A stretch of DNA of 64,000 bases from Spirilliplanes yamanashiensis (GCF_016863475.1 NZ_BOOY01000005.1:1-64000), one strand, 5' to 3'; positions 26,845 to 34,776 are shown, numbered from the stretch's first letter. Notes: generated by a model from the letters alone, not told the origin. Translations and numbers: made by a program.

Positions 26845-26851
26845 GGCCGCC

Positions 26852-26857
26852 ACGCTA
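26852..26857 (-). promoter_or_regulatory. -10 element of a likely leaderless promoter (DUF998 gene)
   Basis: On the minus strand TAGCGT is followed by seven bases and the ATG at 26844. Confidence 0.5.
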
Positions 26858-26870
26858 GCCGCGGGTCGGC

Positions 26871-26876
26871 GACAAT
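26871..26876 (+). promoter_or_regulatory. Possible -10 element for the SDR gene at 26883
   Basis: GACAAT, a weak match (xAxxxT), is followed by six bases and the GTG at 26883. Confidence 0.35.
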
Positions 26877-26882
26877 GATCAG

Positions 26883-27698
26883 GTGACCGGGCGGCGGACC
26901 GTGGTGATCACCGGTGCCAGCTCCGGCATCGGGCGGGCCGCCGCGGTCGCGCTCGCCCGCGCCGGCGACGACGTCGTCCTGCTCGGCCGCGACCGCGACC
27001 GCCTGGCGTCCGCCGCCGGGGCGGTGGCCGCGGTGAGCGGCCGCACCCCGCCCACGTACGCCGCCGACCTGGCCGACGCCGCCGCGGTGCGCGGGGTCGC
27101 CGCGGCGCTGGCGGCCGCCCACCCGCGCATCGACGTGCTGGCGAACAACGCCGGCCGCCTCACCGCCCCGCACCTGGCGCTGCGCACCAACCACCTCGGC
27201 GGGTTCCTGCTCAGCCACCTGCTGCTCGACCGGCTGCGTGCCGCGGCCGACGCGACCGGCCGCCCGGCCCGCGTCATCTCCACGGCGTCGCTGGCGGAGG
27301 CGTGGGGCTGGCTGGACGTGCGCCGCGCGGCGTCCCGCGCGCCCAGCCGGTGGCTGGCGTACGGGGCGAGCAAGCAGGCCAACATCCTGTTCACGGTGGA
27401 GGCCGCCCGCCGCTGGGCGCCGCTCGGCGTCGTGCCGACGTGCTTCTTCCCCGGCCTTGTGCGCACGGGGTTCGGGCTGACCAGCCCGGGGTTCGCGCTG
27501 GCCCGGCTGGTGCCGGCGCTGTTCGTCGGACCCGCCGAGGGCGCCGACACGCTGGTCTGGCTGGCCACCGACGACGCCGCGCTGGTGCCCGGCGGGTACT
27601 TCTGCGGCCGCGCGCCGTTCCCGGCGACGCCCCGCTCGACGCGCCCGGCGCGGGCCCGCGCGCTGTGGGAGGCCAGCCTGGTGGCGACGGGCCTGTAG
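26883..27698 (+). CDS. SDR family NAD(P)-dependent oxidoreductase
   Basis: This 271-residue short-chain dehydrogenase has the cofactor motif TGASSGIG, the structural NNAG, and the catalytic serine (ISTAS) and YxxxK (YGASK). It resembles the retinol-dehydrogenase/WWOX-like branch, in which NADP use is indicated by the arginine in GRDRDR after the second beta-strand. The substrate is unknown. It is divergent from the DUF998 gene and convergent with merR; only eight bases separate the stop codons at its 3' end. Confidence 0.88.
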   Translation: MTGRRTVVITGASSGIGRAAAVALARAGDDVVLLGRDRDRLASAAGAVAAVSGRTPPTYAADLADAAAVRGVAAALAAAHPRIDVLANNAGRLTAPHLALRTNHLGGFLLSHLLLDRLRAAADATGRPARVISTASLAEAWGWLDVRRAASRAPSRWLAYGASKQANILFTVEAARRWAPLGVVPTCFFPGLVRTGFGLTSPGFALARLVPALFVGPAEGADTLVWLATDDAALVPGGYFCGRAPFPATPRSTRPARARALWEASLVATGL

Positions 27699-27706
27699 GG
27701 CGCCCC

Positions 27707-28048
27707 TCAGGACTGGGCGTCGTCCAGGGCGGGCGCGGGCGAGCTCTGGTGCGGGATGTCGGCGCCCAGCCGGGCGAGCCGGTCGTGGGCCTCGGCGAGG
27801 TCGTCCTCCAGCTGGACGATCCGGCACGCGGCGGCCAGCGGCATGCCCTCGTCGAGCAGGACCCGGGCCCGGCCGGCGAGCCGGAGCTGGTGGCGGGAGT
27901 AGCGGCGGTGGCCGCCGGGGGAGCGCTGCGGCACGACGAGGCCGGCCGTGCCGAGGCTGCGCAGGAAGGCGGGGGTGACCCCGAGGAGCTCGGCGGCCCG
28001 GCCCATCGTGTACGCCGGGAAGTCCGCGTCGTCGAACCGCTCGCTCAC
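27707..28048 (-). CDS. MerR family transcriptional regulator
   Basis: The 113-residue protein has a MerR-type winged helix: YTMGRAAELLGVTPAFLRSL, then LVVPQRSPGGHRRYSRHQL. A short helix (LAAACRIVQLEDDLAEAHDRL) probably forms the dimer coiled coil. There is no effector domain, so it resembles small HspR-like or BldC/SoxR-type regulators. The GTG at 28048 has AAAGGAT seven bases upstream and fits the conserved length. It may act on its own promoter region or on the adjacent amine-catabolic cluster; that is inference from position. Confidence 0.88.
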   Translation of the reverse strand: MSERFDDADFPAYTMGRAAELLGVTPAFLRSLGTAGLVVPQRSPGGHRRYSRHQLRLAGRARVLLDEGMPLAAACRIVQLEDDLAEAHDRLARLGADIPHQSSPAPALDDAQS

Positions 28049-28073
28049 GGGATCCTTTCGCGGGGGGACGGAA

Positions 28074-28137
28074 CAGGGGCCCCGGCGGTGGTCGCCGGAG
28101 CCCCTGCATCTCACTGGTGGCCGGCGTGACGCCGGCC
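28074..28137 (-). promoter_or_regulatory. Two hairpins upstream of merR
   Basis: A hairpin at 28074-28106 has seven outer pairs (CAGGGGC/GCCCCTG), one mismatch and six inner pairs (CCGGCG/CGCCGG). A second at 28119-28137 has arms GGCCGGCG/CGCCGGCC around TGA. They lie upstream of merR on the minus strand and would be in its leader if transcription starts beyond 28137. Confidence 0.5.
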
Positions 28138-28288
28138 GTCATGTACCGCGCGTTACCGGTGGGCCGGTGCGCGGTTCTGGGGAGAGGTCAGAAGCGATCA
28201 CCTCTTGTCGGGTCGGGGACGGGAGATGTCCGTGTCTCGCAGGTATCTCGTCCTCCTTCACACACCCTCGAAGGTCAGTGCCACTTGC

Positions 28289-28313
28289 GGTGCCGGCCGG
28301 TAACGCCGGCACC
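28289..28313. promoter_or_regulatory. Nine-pair hairpin
   Basis: GGTGCCGGC (28289-28297) and GCCGGCACC (28305-28313) are perfectly complementary around CGGTAAC. The role is unknown: terminator-like, or part of a leader. Confidence 0.5.
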
Positions 28314-28358
28314 CTCGATGCTAAGCCGGTCGCGTCAGGATTTCTACCGTCGACGCTG

Positions 28359-28388
28359 TAGATTCTTCGGCCGTCACCCGGCCGGGTG
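28359..28388 (+). promoter_or_regulatory. Possible distal promoter with palindrome at the start point
   Basis: TAGATT (28359-28364) could be a -10 for transcription near 28371. The palindrome CACCCGGCCGGGTG (28375-28388) would then lie at the transcript start. No clear -35 is visible. Confidence 0.35.
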
Positions 28389-28396
28389 AGAGAGGT

Positions 28397-28474
28397 GCGG
28401 CGGCGCGGGGCGGGCGCCGGCACGGCGGAGCCGTACCTGAATCAGAGAGAGGTGACCGCGCCCCGCGCCGCCGC
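28397..28474 (+). promoter_or_regulatory. Large stem-loop element upstream of the permease gene
   Basis: Perfect 16-base arms (28397-28412 and 28459-28474) enclose 46 bases that contain a nested five-pair hairpin (ACGGC-GGA-GCCGT, 28422-28434). The decamer GAGAGAGGTG occurs at the entry of the left arm (28388-28397) and again before the right arm (28445-28454). The layout suggests a folded leader RNA or attenuator. No known class was recognised. Confidence 0.55.
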
Positions 28475-28670
28475 GGGCGCCGGGAGGATGAGCCCCGGCG
28501 AAGGGTGTCCGAGCGGGCCTTCCGAGTGCCCGGCGCGCGCTCAGTGCGGCGCTGTGGGAACACCCGGGAAGGACCACGCCTGTCGGGTGGTCGTCCGTGT
28601 CATGGGGACCAGTGTCTGCCCCGCCGGGCCGCCCCGGCAACGCATTTACCGGCCGGTACGCCTCAGCGCA

Positions 28671-28697
28671 TTGACGCGGTAACAGCGCGGGTAGATC
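28671..28697 (+). promoter_or_regulatory. Candidate proximal promoter for the permease
   Basis: TTGACG (28671-28676) and TAGATC (28692-28697) are separated by 15 bases, shorter than the usual 17. The permease ATG lies 63 bases further. Confidence 0.35.
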
Positions 28698-28760
28698 ATC
28701 GGCCGCAGACTATGGCGCGGGTCACAGTCACGATCGCCTCGACGGTCAAGGAGACACCCG

Positions 28761-30314
28761 ATGAGCGCAGATCCCACCACCCCCACCCACGCACCCGGGT
28801 CCGACGAGCACCGGCTCGCCCAGCTCGGCTATCAGCAGGAACTGCACCGCCGGCTGTCCGGGTTCTCCAACTTCGCCGTCTCGTTCTCGATCATCTCGAT
28901 CCTGGCCGGGGCGATCACCTCGTACGGCATCGCCATGACGGCCGGCGGCCCGATGGCCATCACGCTCGGCTGGCTGTTCGTCGGGATCATGGTCACGTTC
29001 GTCGCGCTCGCCATGGCCGAGGTCTGCTCGGCCTACCCCACGGCCGGCGCGCTCTACTGGTGGGCGGCCGCGCTCGCCAAACGCAACAAGGCCGCCTGGG
29101 CCTGGTTCGTCGGCTGGTTCAACTTCCTCGGCGAGGTCGCCGTCACCGCGGCCATCGACTTCGGCGCCGCGATCACCACCTCGGCGTTCCTCAGCCTGAC
29201 CTTCGACATGGAGGTCACCGTCGGGCGCACGTTCCTGATCTTCCTGGTCATCATCATCGTGCACGGGCTGCTCAACACGTTCGGCGTCAACCTCGTCCGG
29301 CTGCTGTCCGACATCAGCGCGTGGTGGCACCTCGTCGGCGTGGCCGTCATCGTGGCCGTGCTCGCGATCGTGCCCGACAACCACAAGCCGATCTCCGAGG
29401 TGTTCCTTGAGGTCCGCAACGAGACCGGCTTCGACTTCGGCGGGGCCGCCGCGTACGCCGTCCTCATCGGCCTGCTCATGGCCCAGTACACCTACACCGG
29501 CTACGACGCCAGCGCGCACGTCGCCGAGGAGACCCACGACGCCGCCCGGGCCGCCCCGCGCGGCATCGTGCTGTCCGTCGTCGTCAGCGTGATCGCGGGC
29601 TTCGTGCTGCTGTTCGCCATCACCTGGTCGATCCAGGACTACGAGGCCGCCCGCACCTCCGAGCTGGCCCTGCCGCCCGCGCAGATCTTCATCGACGCGG
29701 CCGGCCAGAACCTCGGCGCGTTCCTGCTGTTCATCTGCATGGTGGCGCAGTGGTTCTGCGGCATGGCCTCGGTGACGGCGAACTCGCGGATGGCGTACGC
29801 GTTCGCCCGCGACGGCGCGCTGCCCGGCTCGCGGATCTGGAAGAAGGTCAACCCGCGCACCGGCACCCCGACGAACTCGATCTGGCTGTGCGTGACCTGC
29901 TCGGCGATCCTGGTGCTGCCGTCGCTGTGGAACACCACCGCCTACCTGGCGGCCACCTCCATCGCGGTCATCGGCCTGTACATCGCCTACGTCGGCCCGG
30001 TGTTCCTGCGCCGCCGGCTGGGCGCCGGGTTCGAGAACGGCCCGTGGCACCTGGGCCGGTACAGCGCGGCGGTCGGCTGGATCGCGATCGTCTGGGTCGG
30101 CGTGATCTGCGTGCTGTTCGTGCTGCCCACGGCGGCGCCGATCACGGCGTCGAACTTCAACTACACGATCGTCGCGGTGCTGGTGGTGCTCGGCTTCGCG
30201 GCCGTCTGGTGGTTCGCCAGCGCCCGGCGCTGGTTCACCGGGCCCAAGCAGAACGTGCTGGAGAAGGCGCACCAGGGCGAGGCCACCCTGCCGGAGGCCA
30301 CCCCCGGCGCCTGA
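28761..30314 (+). CDS. APC-type amino-acid/amine permease
   Basis: This 517-residue transporter has about twelve transmembrane helices. Typical amino-acid permease motifs are FAVSFSIISILAG in helix 1, the helix-2/3 stretch WLFVGIMVTFVALAMAEVCSAYPTAG (only part conserved) and YTGYDASAHVAEET, the substrate-binding helix-6 motif of GABA/choline-type permeases. AGGAG precedes the ATG. It heads the cluster with a glutamine-synthetase-like ligase, an aldehyde dehydrogenase and an SDR, which suggests uptake of an amine or amino acid used as nitrogen source. A strong terminator follows it. Confidence 0.9.
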   Translation: MSADPTTPTHAPGSDEHRLAQLGYQQELHRRLSGFSNFAVSFSIISILAGAITSYGIAMTAGGPMAITLGWLFVGIMVTFVALAMAEVCSAYPTAGALYWWAAALAKRNKAAWAWFVGWFNFLGEVAVTAAIDFGAAITTSAFLSLTFDMEVTVGRTFLIFLVIIIVHGLLNTFGVNLVRLLSDISAWWHLVGVAVIVAVLAIVPDNHKPISEVFLEVRNETGFDFGGAAAYAVLIGLLMAQYTYTGYDASAHVAEETHDAARAAPRGIVLSVVVSVIAGFVLLFAITWSIQDYEAARTSELALPPAQIFIDAAGQNLGAFLLFICMVAQWFCGMASVTANSRMAYAFARDGALPGSRIWKKVNPRTGTPTNSIWLCVTCSAILVLPSLWNTTAYLAATSIAVIGLYIAYVGPVFLRRRLGAGFENGPWHLGRYSAAVGWIAIVWVGVICVLFVLPTAAPITASNFNYTIVAVLVVLGFAAVWWFASARRWFTGPKQNVLEKAHQGEATLPEATPGA

Positions 30315-30321
30315 GGTGCGG

Positions 30322-30353
30322 CGAGGGCGGGCGCATCCGTGCGCCCGCCCTCG
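30322..30353 (+). terminator. Strong terminator hairpin after the permease
   Basis: Perfect 14-base arms (30322-30335 and 30340-30353) around a TCCG tetraloop. The next promoter begins at 30354, so the glutamine-synthetase-like gene is a separate unit. Confidence 0.88.
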
Positions 30354-30382
30354 TTGACCCGCTGATCTTTTTCCCGTAGACC
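30354..30382 (+). promoter_or_regulatory. Canonical promoter of the glutamine-synthetase-like gene, leaderless
   Basis: TTGACC (30354-30359), a 17-base spacer and TAGACC (30377-30382) form the best sigma-70-type promoter in the window. The ATG at 30389 follows after only six bases, so the transcript should begin at the start codon. Confidence 0.75.
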
Positions 30383-30388
30383 TCAGGC

Positions 30389-31720
30389 ATGAACCTCGAG
30401 GAGCTCGACGTCGCCGTCGACAACGGCTCGGTCGACACGGTCCTGCTGGCGCTCACCGACATGCAGGGCAGGCTGCAGGGCAAGCGGTTCCACGCCCGGC
30501 ACTTCCTCGACGAGGTGGCCGAGAACGGCAGCGAGGGCTGCAACTACCTGATGGCCGTGGACGTCGACATGAACACCGTCGAGGGCTACGCCACGTCGTC
30601 CTGGTCGACCGGGTACGGCGACCTCGAGATGAAGCCCGACTTCGGCACCCTGCGCCCGGTGCCCTGGCTGCCCGGCACGGTGCTCGTGCTCGCCGACCTG
30701 CCGGCCGAGCCCGCGTCGCCCCGGCAGATCCTGCGCCGGCAGATCGACCGGCTCGCCGAGCACGGCCTCACCGCGTTCGCCGGCACCGAGCTGGAGTTCG
30801 TCCTCTACCGCAACAGCTACGAGGACGCATGGGACCGCGGCTACCGCGACCTCACCCCCGCCAACCAGTACAACGTGGACTACTCGATCCTGGGCACGTC
30901 GCGGGTCGAGCCGCTGCTGCGGCGCATCCGCAACGAGATGTACGGCGCCGGCCTGACCCCGGAGAGCGCCAAGGGCGAGTGCAACCTGGGCCAGCACGAG
31001 ATCGCGTTCCGCTACGCCGACGCCCTGGCCTGCGCCGACAACCACGTCATCTACAAGAACGGGGCCAAGGAGATCGCCGCCCAGGAGGGCATGGCGCTGA
31101 CCTTCATGGCCAAGCCGAACGCGCGCGAGGGCAACTCGTGCCACATCCACTTCTCGCTGCGCGGCTCCGACGGCCGCTCGGCGATGCTCGGCGACGGCCC
31201 CGCCCACCTGTCGCCGGTCGGGCAGCAGGTGGTCGCCGGGCTGCTCGCCACCATGCGCGAGTTCAGCCTGCTGTTCGCGCCGAACATCAACTCCTACAAG
31301 CGGTACGCCGCGGGCTCGTTCGCGCCGACCGCCCTGCGCTGGGGCGTCGACAACCGCACCTGCGCGCTGCGGATGGCCGGGCACGGCCAGGGCATGCGGG
31401 TGGAGAACCGGGTGCCGGGCGGCGACGTGAACCCGTACCTGGCGATCGCCGGCCTGATCGCCGGGGCGCTGCACGGCATCGAGAACTCCCTGGAGCTGGA
31501 GGACGAGTTCCGCGGCAACGCCTACGCCGACGCGACCGCCCCGCGGGTACCGTCGACGCTGCGTGACGCCCTGGGGCTGTGGGAGACGTCCGGGGTGGCT
31601 CCCGCCGCGTTCGGCGAGGAGGTGGTCGCGCACTACGCCAACAACGCGAAGGTGGAGCTGACCGCCTTCGACGCCGCCGTCACCGACTGGGAGCTGCGCC
31701 GTGGGTTCGAACGTCTCTGA
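30389..31720 (+). CDS. Glutamine synthetase family ligase (GlnA3/GlnA4-like gamma-glutamyl-amine synthetase)
   Basis: This 443-residue type I glutamine-synthetase fold protein has GTELEFVLY, CNLGQHEIAFRYADAL, NSCHIHFSL, FAPTALRWGVDNRTCALR and NPYLAIAGLIAG. The adenylylation tyrosine region of true GlnA is absent, so it is probably not regulated by GlnE. Relatives (GlnA3, GlnA4 of Streptomyces; Rv2860c) ligate glutamate to polyamines or ethanolamine rather than ammonia. The neighbours (aldehyde dehydrogenase, SDR, gamma-glutamyl hydrolase, permease) support such a catabolic role; the exact amine is not deducible. It overlaps the next gene by 20 bases. Confidence 0.88.
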   Translation: MNLEELDVAVDNGSVDTVLLALTDMQGRLQGKRFHARHFLDEVAENGSEGCNYLMAVDVDMNTVEGYATSSWSTGYGDLEMKPDFGTLRPVPWLPGTVLVLADLPAEPASPRQILRRQIDRLAEHGLTAFAGTELEFVLYRNSYEDAWDRGYRDLTPANQYNVDYSILGTSRVEPLLRRIRNEMYGAGLTPESAKGECNLGQHEIAFRYADALACADNHVIYKNGAKEIAAQEGMALTFMAKPNAREGNSCHIHFSLRGSDGRSAMLGDGPAHLSPVGQQVVAGLLATMREFSLLFAPNINSYKRYAAGSFAPTALRWGVDNRTCALRMAGHGQGMRVENRVPGGDVNPYLAIAGLIAGALHGIENSLELEDEFRGNAYADATAPRVPSTLRDALGLWETSGVAPAAFGEEVVAHYANNAKVELTAFDAAVTDWELRRGFERL

Positions 31721-33065
31721 GGTCGTCAGCCCCGTCGACGGGCGGCCGTTCACCGAGGTGCCGGCCGCGACCGAGGCGGACACCGACGCCGCGATCGAGG
31801 CGGCCGCGCGGGCGTTCGAATCGTGGCGGGCCGTCGCGCCGGGGGACCGGGCGCGGCTGCTGCGCCGGTTCGCCGCCGCGGTGGACGCGCACGTCGACGA
31901 GCTGGCCGCCCTGGAGGTCCGCAACGCCGGGCACACCGTCGGCAACGCGCGCTGGGAGGCCGGCAACGTCCGCGACGTGCTCGACTACTACGCGGGCGCG
32001 CCCGAACGGCTCAGCGGCCGGCAGATCCCCGTCGCGGGCGGCCTCGACGTGACGTTCCACGAGCCGCTCGGCGTCGTCGGCGTCATCGTGCCGTGGAACT
32101 TCCCGATGCCGATCGCGGGCTGGGGGTTCGCCCCGGCGCTGGCGGCCGGCAACACGGTGGTGCTCAAGCCGGCCGAGCTGACCCCGCTCACCGCGATCCG
32201 GCTCGGCGAGCTGGCGCTGGAGGCGGGGCTGCCGCCGGGGGTGTTCACCGTCGTGCCCGGCAAGGGGTCGGTCGTGGGGCAGCGGTTCGTCACCCACCCC
32301 GCCGTGCGCAAGGTGTGCTTCACCGGCTCCACCGCCGTCGGCAAGTCGATCATGGCGGGCTGCGCCGACCAGGTGAAGCGGGTGACACTGGAGCTGGGCG
32401 GCAAGAGCGCGAACATCGTCTTCGCCGACGCCGATCTGGAGCGAGCCGCCGCGGGCGCCCCCGCGTCGGTGTTCGACAACGCGGGCCAGGACTGCTGCGC
32501 CCGGTCGCGGCTGCTCGTCCAGCGGTCGGTGTACGACCGGTTCCTGGAGCTGCTGGAGCCGGCGGTGCGCGGCTTCCGGGTGACGGACCCGGCGGACGAG
32601 GCCGCCGAGATGGGCCCGCTGATCTCCGCCGGGCAGCGGTCGTCGGTGGCGTCGTACGTCGACGGCGCCGACGTGGCGTTCCGCGGCAGCGCCCCCGACG
32701 GCGACGGCTTCTGGTACCCGCCGACCGTGCTGCTCGCCCGGGGCCCGGACGACCGGCACTGGCGCGAGGAGGTCTTCGGGCCGGTGCTGTCCGTGCTGCC
32801 GTTCGACGACGAGGCGCAGGCCGTCGCGCTCGCCAACGACACCGAGTACGGGCTGAGCGGGTCCATCTGGACGCGCGACGTCGGCCGCGCCCTGCGGGTC
32901 GCCCGCGGCGTCGACTCCGGCAACCTCAGCGTCAACTCGCACTCGTCGGTGCGCTACTGGACGCCGTTCGGCGGGATGAAGCAGTCCGGGTTCGGCCGCG
33001 AGCTCGGCCCGGACGCGCTGCACTCGTTCACGGATGTCAAGAACGTCTTCATCGCCACCGAGTAG
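31701..33065 (+). CDS. Aldehyde dehydrogenase family protein
   Basis: The 454-residue enzyme has VIVPWNFPMPIAGW, GNTVVLKPAELTPL, FTGSTAVGKSIM, the general base in LELGGKSANIVF and the nucleophile C265 in GQDCCARSR. It ends with the usual FGGMKQSGFGRELG. It is somewhat shorter than the typical 480-500 residues. The GTG start lies inside the ligase gene (20-base overlap). In this context it probably oxidises a gamma-glutamyl-aminoaldehyde to the acid, like PuuC, or AldC in the mycobacterial cluster. Confidence 0.93.
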   Translation: MGSNVSEVVSPVDGRPFTEVPAATEADTDAAIEAAARAFESWRAVAPGDRARLLRRFAAAVDAHVDELAALEVRNAGHTVGNARWEAGNVRDVLDYYAGAPERLSGRQIPVAGGLDVTFHEPLGVVGVIVPWNFPMPIAGWGFAPALAAGNTVVLKPAELTPLTAIRLGELALEAGLPPGVFTVVPGKGSVVGQRFVTHPAVRKVCFTGSTAVGKSIMAGCADQVKRVTLELGGKSANIVFADADLERAAAGAPASVFDNAGQDCCARSRLLVQRSVYDRFLELLEPAVRGFRVTDPADEAAEMGPLISAGQRSSVASYVDGADVAFRGSAPDGDGFWYPPTVLLARGPDDRHWREEVFGPVLSVLPFDDEAQAVALANDTEYGLSGSIWTRDVGRALRVARGVDSGNLSVNSHSSVRYWTPFGGMKQSGFGRELGPDALHSFTDVKNVFIATE

Positions 33066-33074
33066 GGAGCTGTC

Positions 33075-33836
33075 GTGAGGCTGCAGGATCGGGTCGCCGT
33101 CGTCACCGGGGCGGCCAGCGGCATCGGGCTGGCCACGGCGCGGCGGTTCGCCGCCGAGGGCGCCCGGGTCGTCTGCGTCGACATCGACGCCACGAACGCG
33201 CGCACCGTCGCCGACGAGGTCGGCGGCGAGGCCGTCGTCGCGGACGTGTCCGACGAGGCGCAGGTGCGCGCCCTGTTCGACGGGGTGGCCGAGCGGCACG
33301 GCCGGGTCGACGTCGCGTTCAACAACGCCGGCATCTCGCCGCCCGACGACGACTCGATCCTCGTCACCGGCCTGGAGGCGTGGGAGCGGGTGCTGCGCGT
33401 CAACACCACGAGCGTCTACCTGTGCTGCAAGTACGCCATCCCGCACATGCAGCGGCAGGGCAAGGGCTCGATCATCAACACCGCGTCGTTCGTGGCGCTG
33501 ATGGGCGCCGCCACCTCGCAGATCGCCTACACCGCCAGCAAGGGCGGCGTGCTGGCGATGACCCGCGAGCTGGGCGTCCAGTTCGCCCGGGAGGGCATCC
33601 GGGTCAACGCGCTGTGCCCGGGCCCGGTCGCCACCCCGCTGCTGATGGAGCTGTTCGCCAAGGACCCGGAGCGCGCCGCCCGCCGGCTCGTGCACGTGCC
33701 GATGGGCCGGTTCGCCGACCCGACCGAGATCGCGGCGGCCGTGGCGTTCCTGGCCAGCGACGACTCGTCGTTCATGACGGCCGCGGAGTTCGTGGTGGAC
33801 GGCGGCATCACCGGCGCGTACGTCACGCCGCTGTAG
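33075..33836 (+). CDS. SDR family oxidoreductase
   Basis: This 253-residue classical short-chain dehydrogenase has TGAASGIG, an aspartate after strand 2 (VCVDID, indicating NAD), NNAG, SFVALMG with the catalytic serine nearby, YTASK and CPGPVATPL. GTG start with GGGAGC upstream, nine bases after the aldehyde dehydrogenase. In this cluster it may oxidise the hydroxyl of a gamma-glutamylated amino alcohol to the aldehyde used by the neighbouring dehydrogenase. M. tuberculosis keeps the same neighbour (Rv2857c). Confidence 0.9.
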   Translation: MRLQDRVAVVTGAASGIGLATARRFAAEGARVVCVDIDATNARTVADEVGGEAVVADVSDEAQVRALFDGVAERHGRVDVAFNNAGISPPDDDSILVTGLEAWERVLRVNTTSVYLCCKYAIPHMQRQGKGSIINTASFVALMGAATSQIAYTASKGGVLAMTRELGVQFAREGIRVNALCPGPVATPLLMELFAKDPERAARRLVHVPMGRFADPTEIAAAVAFLASDDSSFMTAAEFVVDGGITGAYVTPL

Positions 33837-33916
33837 GAATGTGCACCATCTGAACCACCGGTTTGTGATCGGCGCGGGCGGGAACTGTGCAGGTCGGCGC
33901 CATGATCCACCGGCGT

Positions 33917-33933
33917 CAGGGGTCGAATCCCCG
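33917..33933 (+). other. tRNA T-arm-like motif without a tRNA
   Basis: GGGG-TCGAAT-CCCC (33919-33932) looks like a T-stem and loop missing one thymine. No complementary acceptor stem, D-arm or anticodon arm can be folded around it. It lies in a 209-base gap between genes and may be a relic of a tRNA or attachment site, or chance. Confidence 0.3.
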
Positions 33934-34033
33934 CCTACGCACGCGGCGACGCTGTGGGGGCGGGACAGACGGGCCTGAGCGCGGCGACGCCACGGGAACC
34001 TCTCCGGGTGCCGCCGCGCGCTCGTGTCCGGGC

Positions 34034-34039
34034 TACGTT
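34034..34039 (+). promoter_or_regulatory. -10 element of a likely leaderless promoter
   Basis: TACGTT is followed by six bases and the GTG at 34046. Confidence 0.6.
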
Positions 34040-34045
34040 GGCCGG

Positions 34046-34729
34046 GTGCGACCCGTGATCGGCGTGACCGCCTACACCACCACCGCCACCTGGGGCCCGT
34101 GGCGGGACCTGACCAGCACGCTCGTCCCGCACGACTACGTGCAGAACGTCACCGCCGCCGGCGGCCGCGCCGTGCTGCTGCCCGCCGACGACCTGGACGC
34201 CGGCGTGCTCGACCGGCTCGACGGGCTGCTGCTGGCCGGCGGCGCCGACGTCGACCCGGCGCTGTACGGCGAACGGCCCGGCCCGCACACCGAGCCCGAC
34301 CCCAACCGCGACGCCGGCGAGCTGCTGCTGCTGCGCACCGCCCTGGCCCGGGACCTGCCGGTGCTCGGCGTCTGCCGGGGCGTGCAGCTGATGGCGGTCG
34401 CCGCGGGCGGGCGGCTGCACCAGCACCTGCCCGACACCCTCGGCCACGACAAGCACAAGCCGGCCGTCGGCGTGTACGGCAGCCACGGCGTGCGGTTCGC
34501 CCCGGGCAGCCGGATCGCCGCGCTGCTGGGCGACGACGCCGAGGTCAACGCGTACCACCACCAGGGGGTGGCCGACCCGGGCGCGCTGACCGCGACGGCC
34601 TGGGCCGACGACGGCCTGATCGAGGCCCTGGAGGACCCGGCGAAGCGGTTCGTGCTCGGCGTGCAGTGGCACCCGGAGACGGCGGCGGACCAGCGGATCT
34701 TCCGGGCGTTCGTGGCGGCCGCCGCCTGA
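34046..34729 (+). CDS. Gamma-glutamyl-gamma-aminobutyrate hydrolase-like class I amidotransferase (PuuD family)
   Basis: The 227-residue protein is a peptidase C26 hydrolase. The nucleophile is C110 in LGVCRGVQLM, and the histidine/glutamate pair is in QWHPE (H209, E211). The substrate loop GGADVDPALYGE is typical of PuuD-like enzymes. It hydrolyses the gamma-glutamyl bond after the side chain has been oxidised, releasing glutamate. It completes the ligase/dehydrogenase/hydrolase set and corresponds to Rv2859c, although here it lies after the SDR and has its own leaderless promoter. Confidence 0.92.
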   Translation: MRPVIGVTAYTTTATWGPWRDLTSTLVPHDYVQNVTAAGGRAVLLPADDLDAGVLDRLDGLLLAGGADVDPALYGERPGPHTEPDPNRDAGELLLLRTALARDLPVLGVCRGVQLMAVAAGGRLHQHLPDTLGHDKHKPAVGVYGSHGVRFAPGSRIAALLGDDAEVNAYHHQGVADPGALTATAWADDGLIEALEDPAKRFVLGVQWHPETAADQRIFRAFVAAAA

Positions 34730-34764
34730 TGGGAATGCGCTGCCGCGCGCGGGGCTGCGGCTGA

Positions 34765-34770
34765 CAGCAT
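34765..34770 (+). promoter_or_regulatory. Possible -10 element, leaderless
   Basis: CAGCAT is followed by six bases and the ATG at 34777. It is a weaker match (xAxxxT). Confidence 0.35.
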
Positions 34771-34776
34771 CGGGAC

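Larger units (their letters stand above)
28115..28760. other. Long non-coding, structured intergenic region upstream of the permease
   Basis: About 650 bases without a convincing gene. It holds several inverted repeats: 28289-28313 (nine pairs, seven-base loop), a 14-bp palindrome at 28375-28388 (CACCCGGCCGGGTG) and the 16-bp stem at 28397-28474. Candidate -10 hexamers are TAGATT (28359-28364) and TAGATC (28692-28697). Short open frames in this region have unusual composition and overlap each other, so they are not called. No known riboswitch motif could be matched by eye. Confidence 0.6.

Noticed and set aside
28388-28474. A known riboswitch (glycine, guanidine-I, T-box or cobalamin class) in the permease leader
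   Set aside because: Only short fragments resemble class motifs; conserved core sequences of each class could not be found by eye.
28139-28682. Open frames of 80-98 codons on both strands in the region before the permease
   Set aside because: They overlap each other, have arginine/proline-rich shadow-like composition, lack good ribosome-binding sites and resemble no family.
33873-33940. A tRNA gene around the GGGG-TCGAAT-CCCC motif
   Set aside because: No acceptor stem, D-arm or anticodon arm can be formed at the right distances, and the T-loop is one base short.
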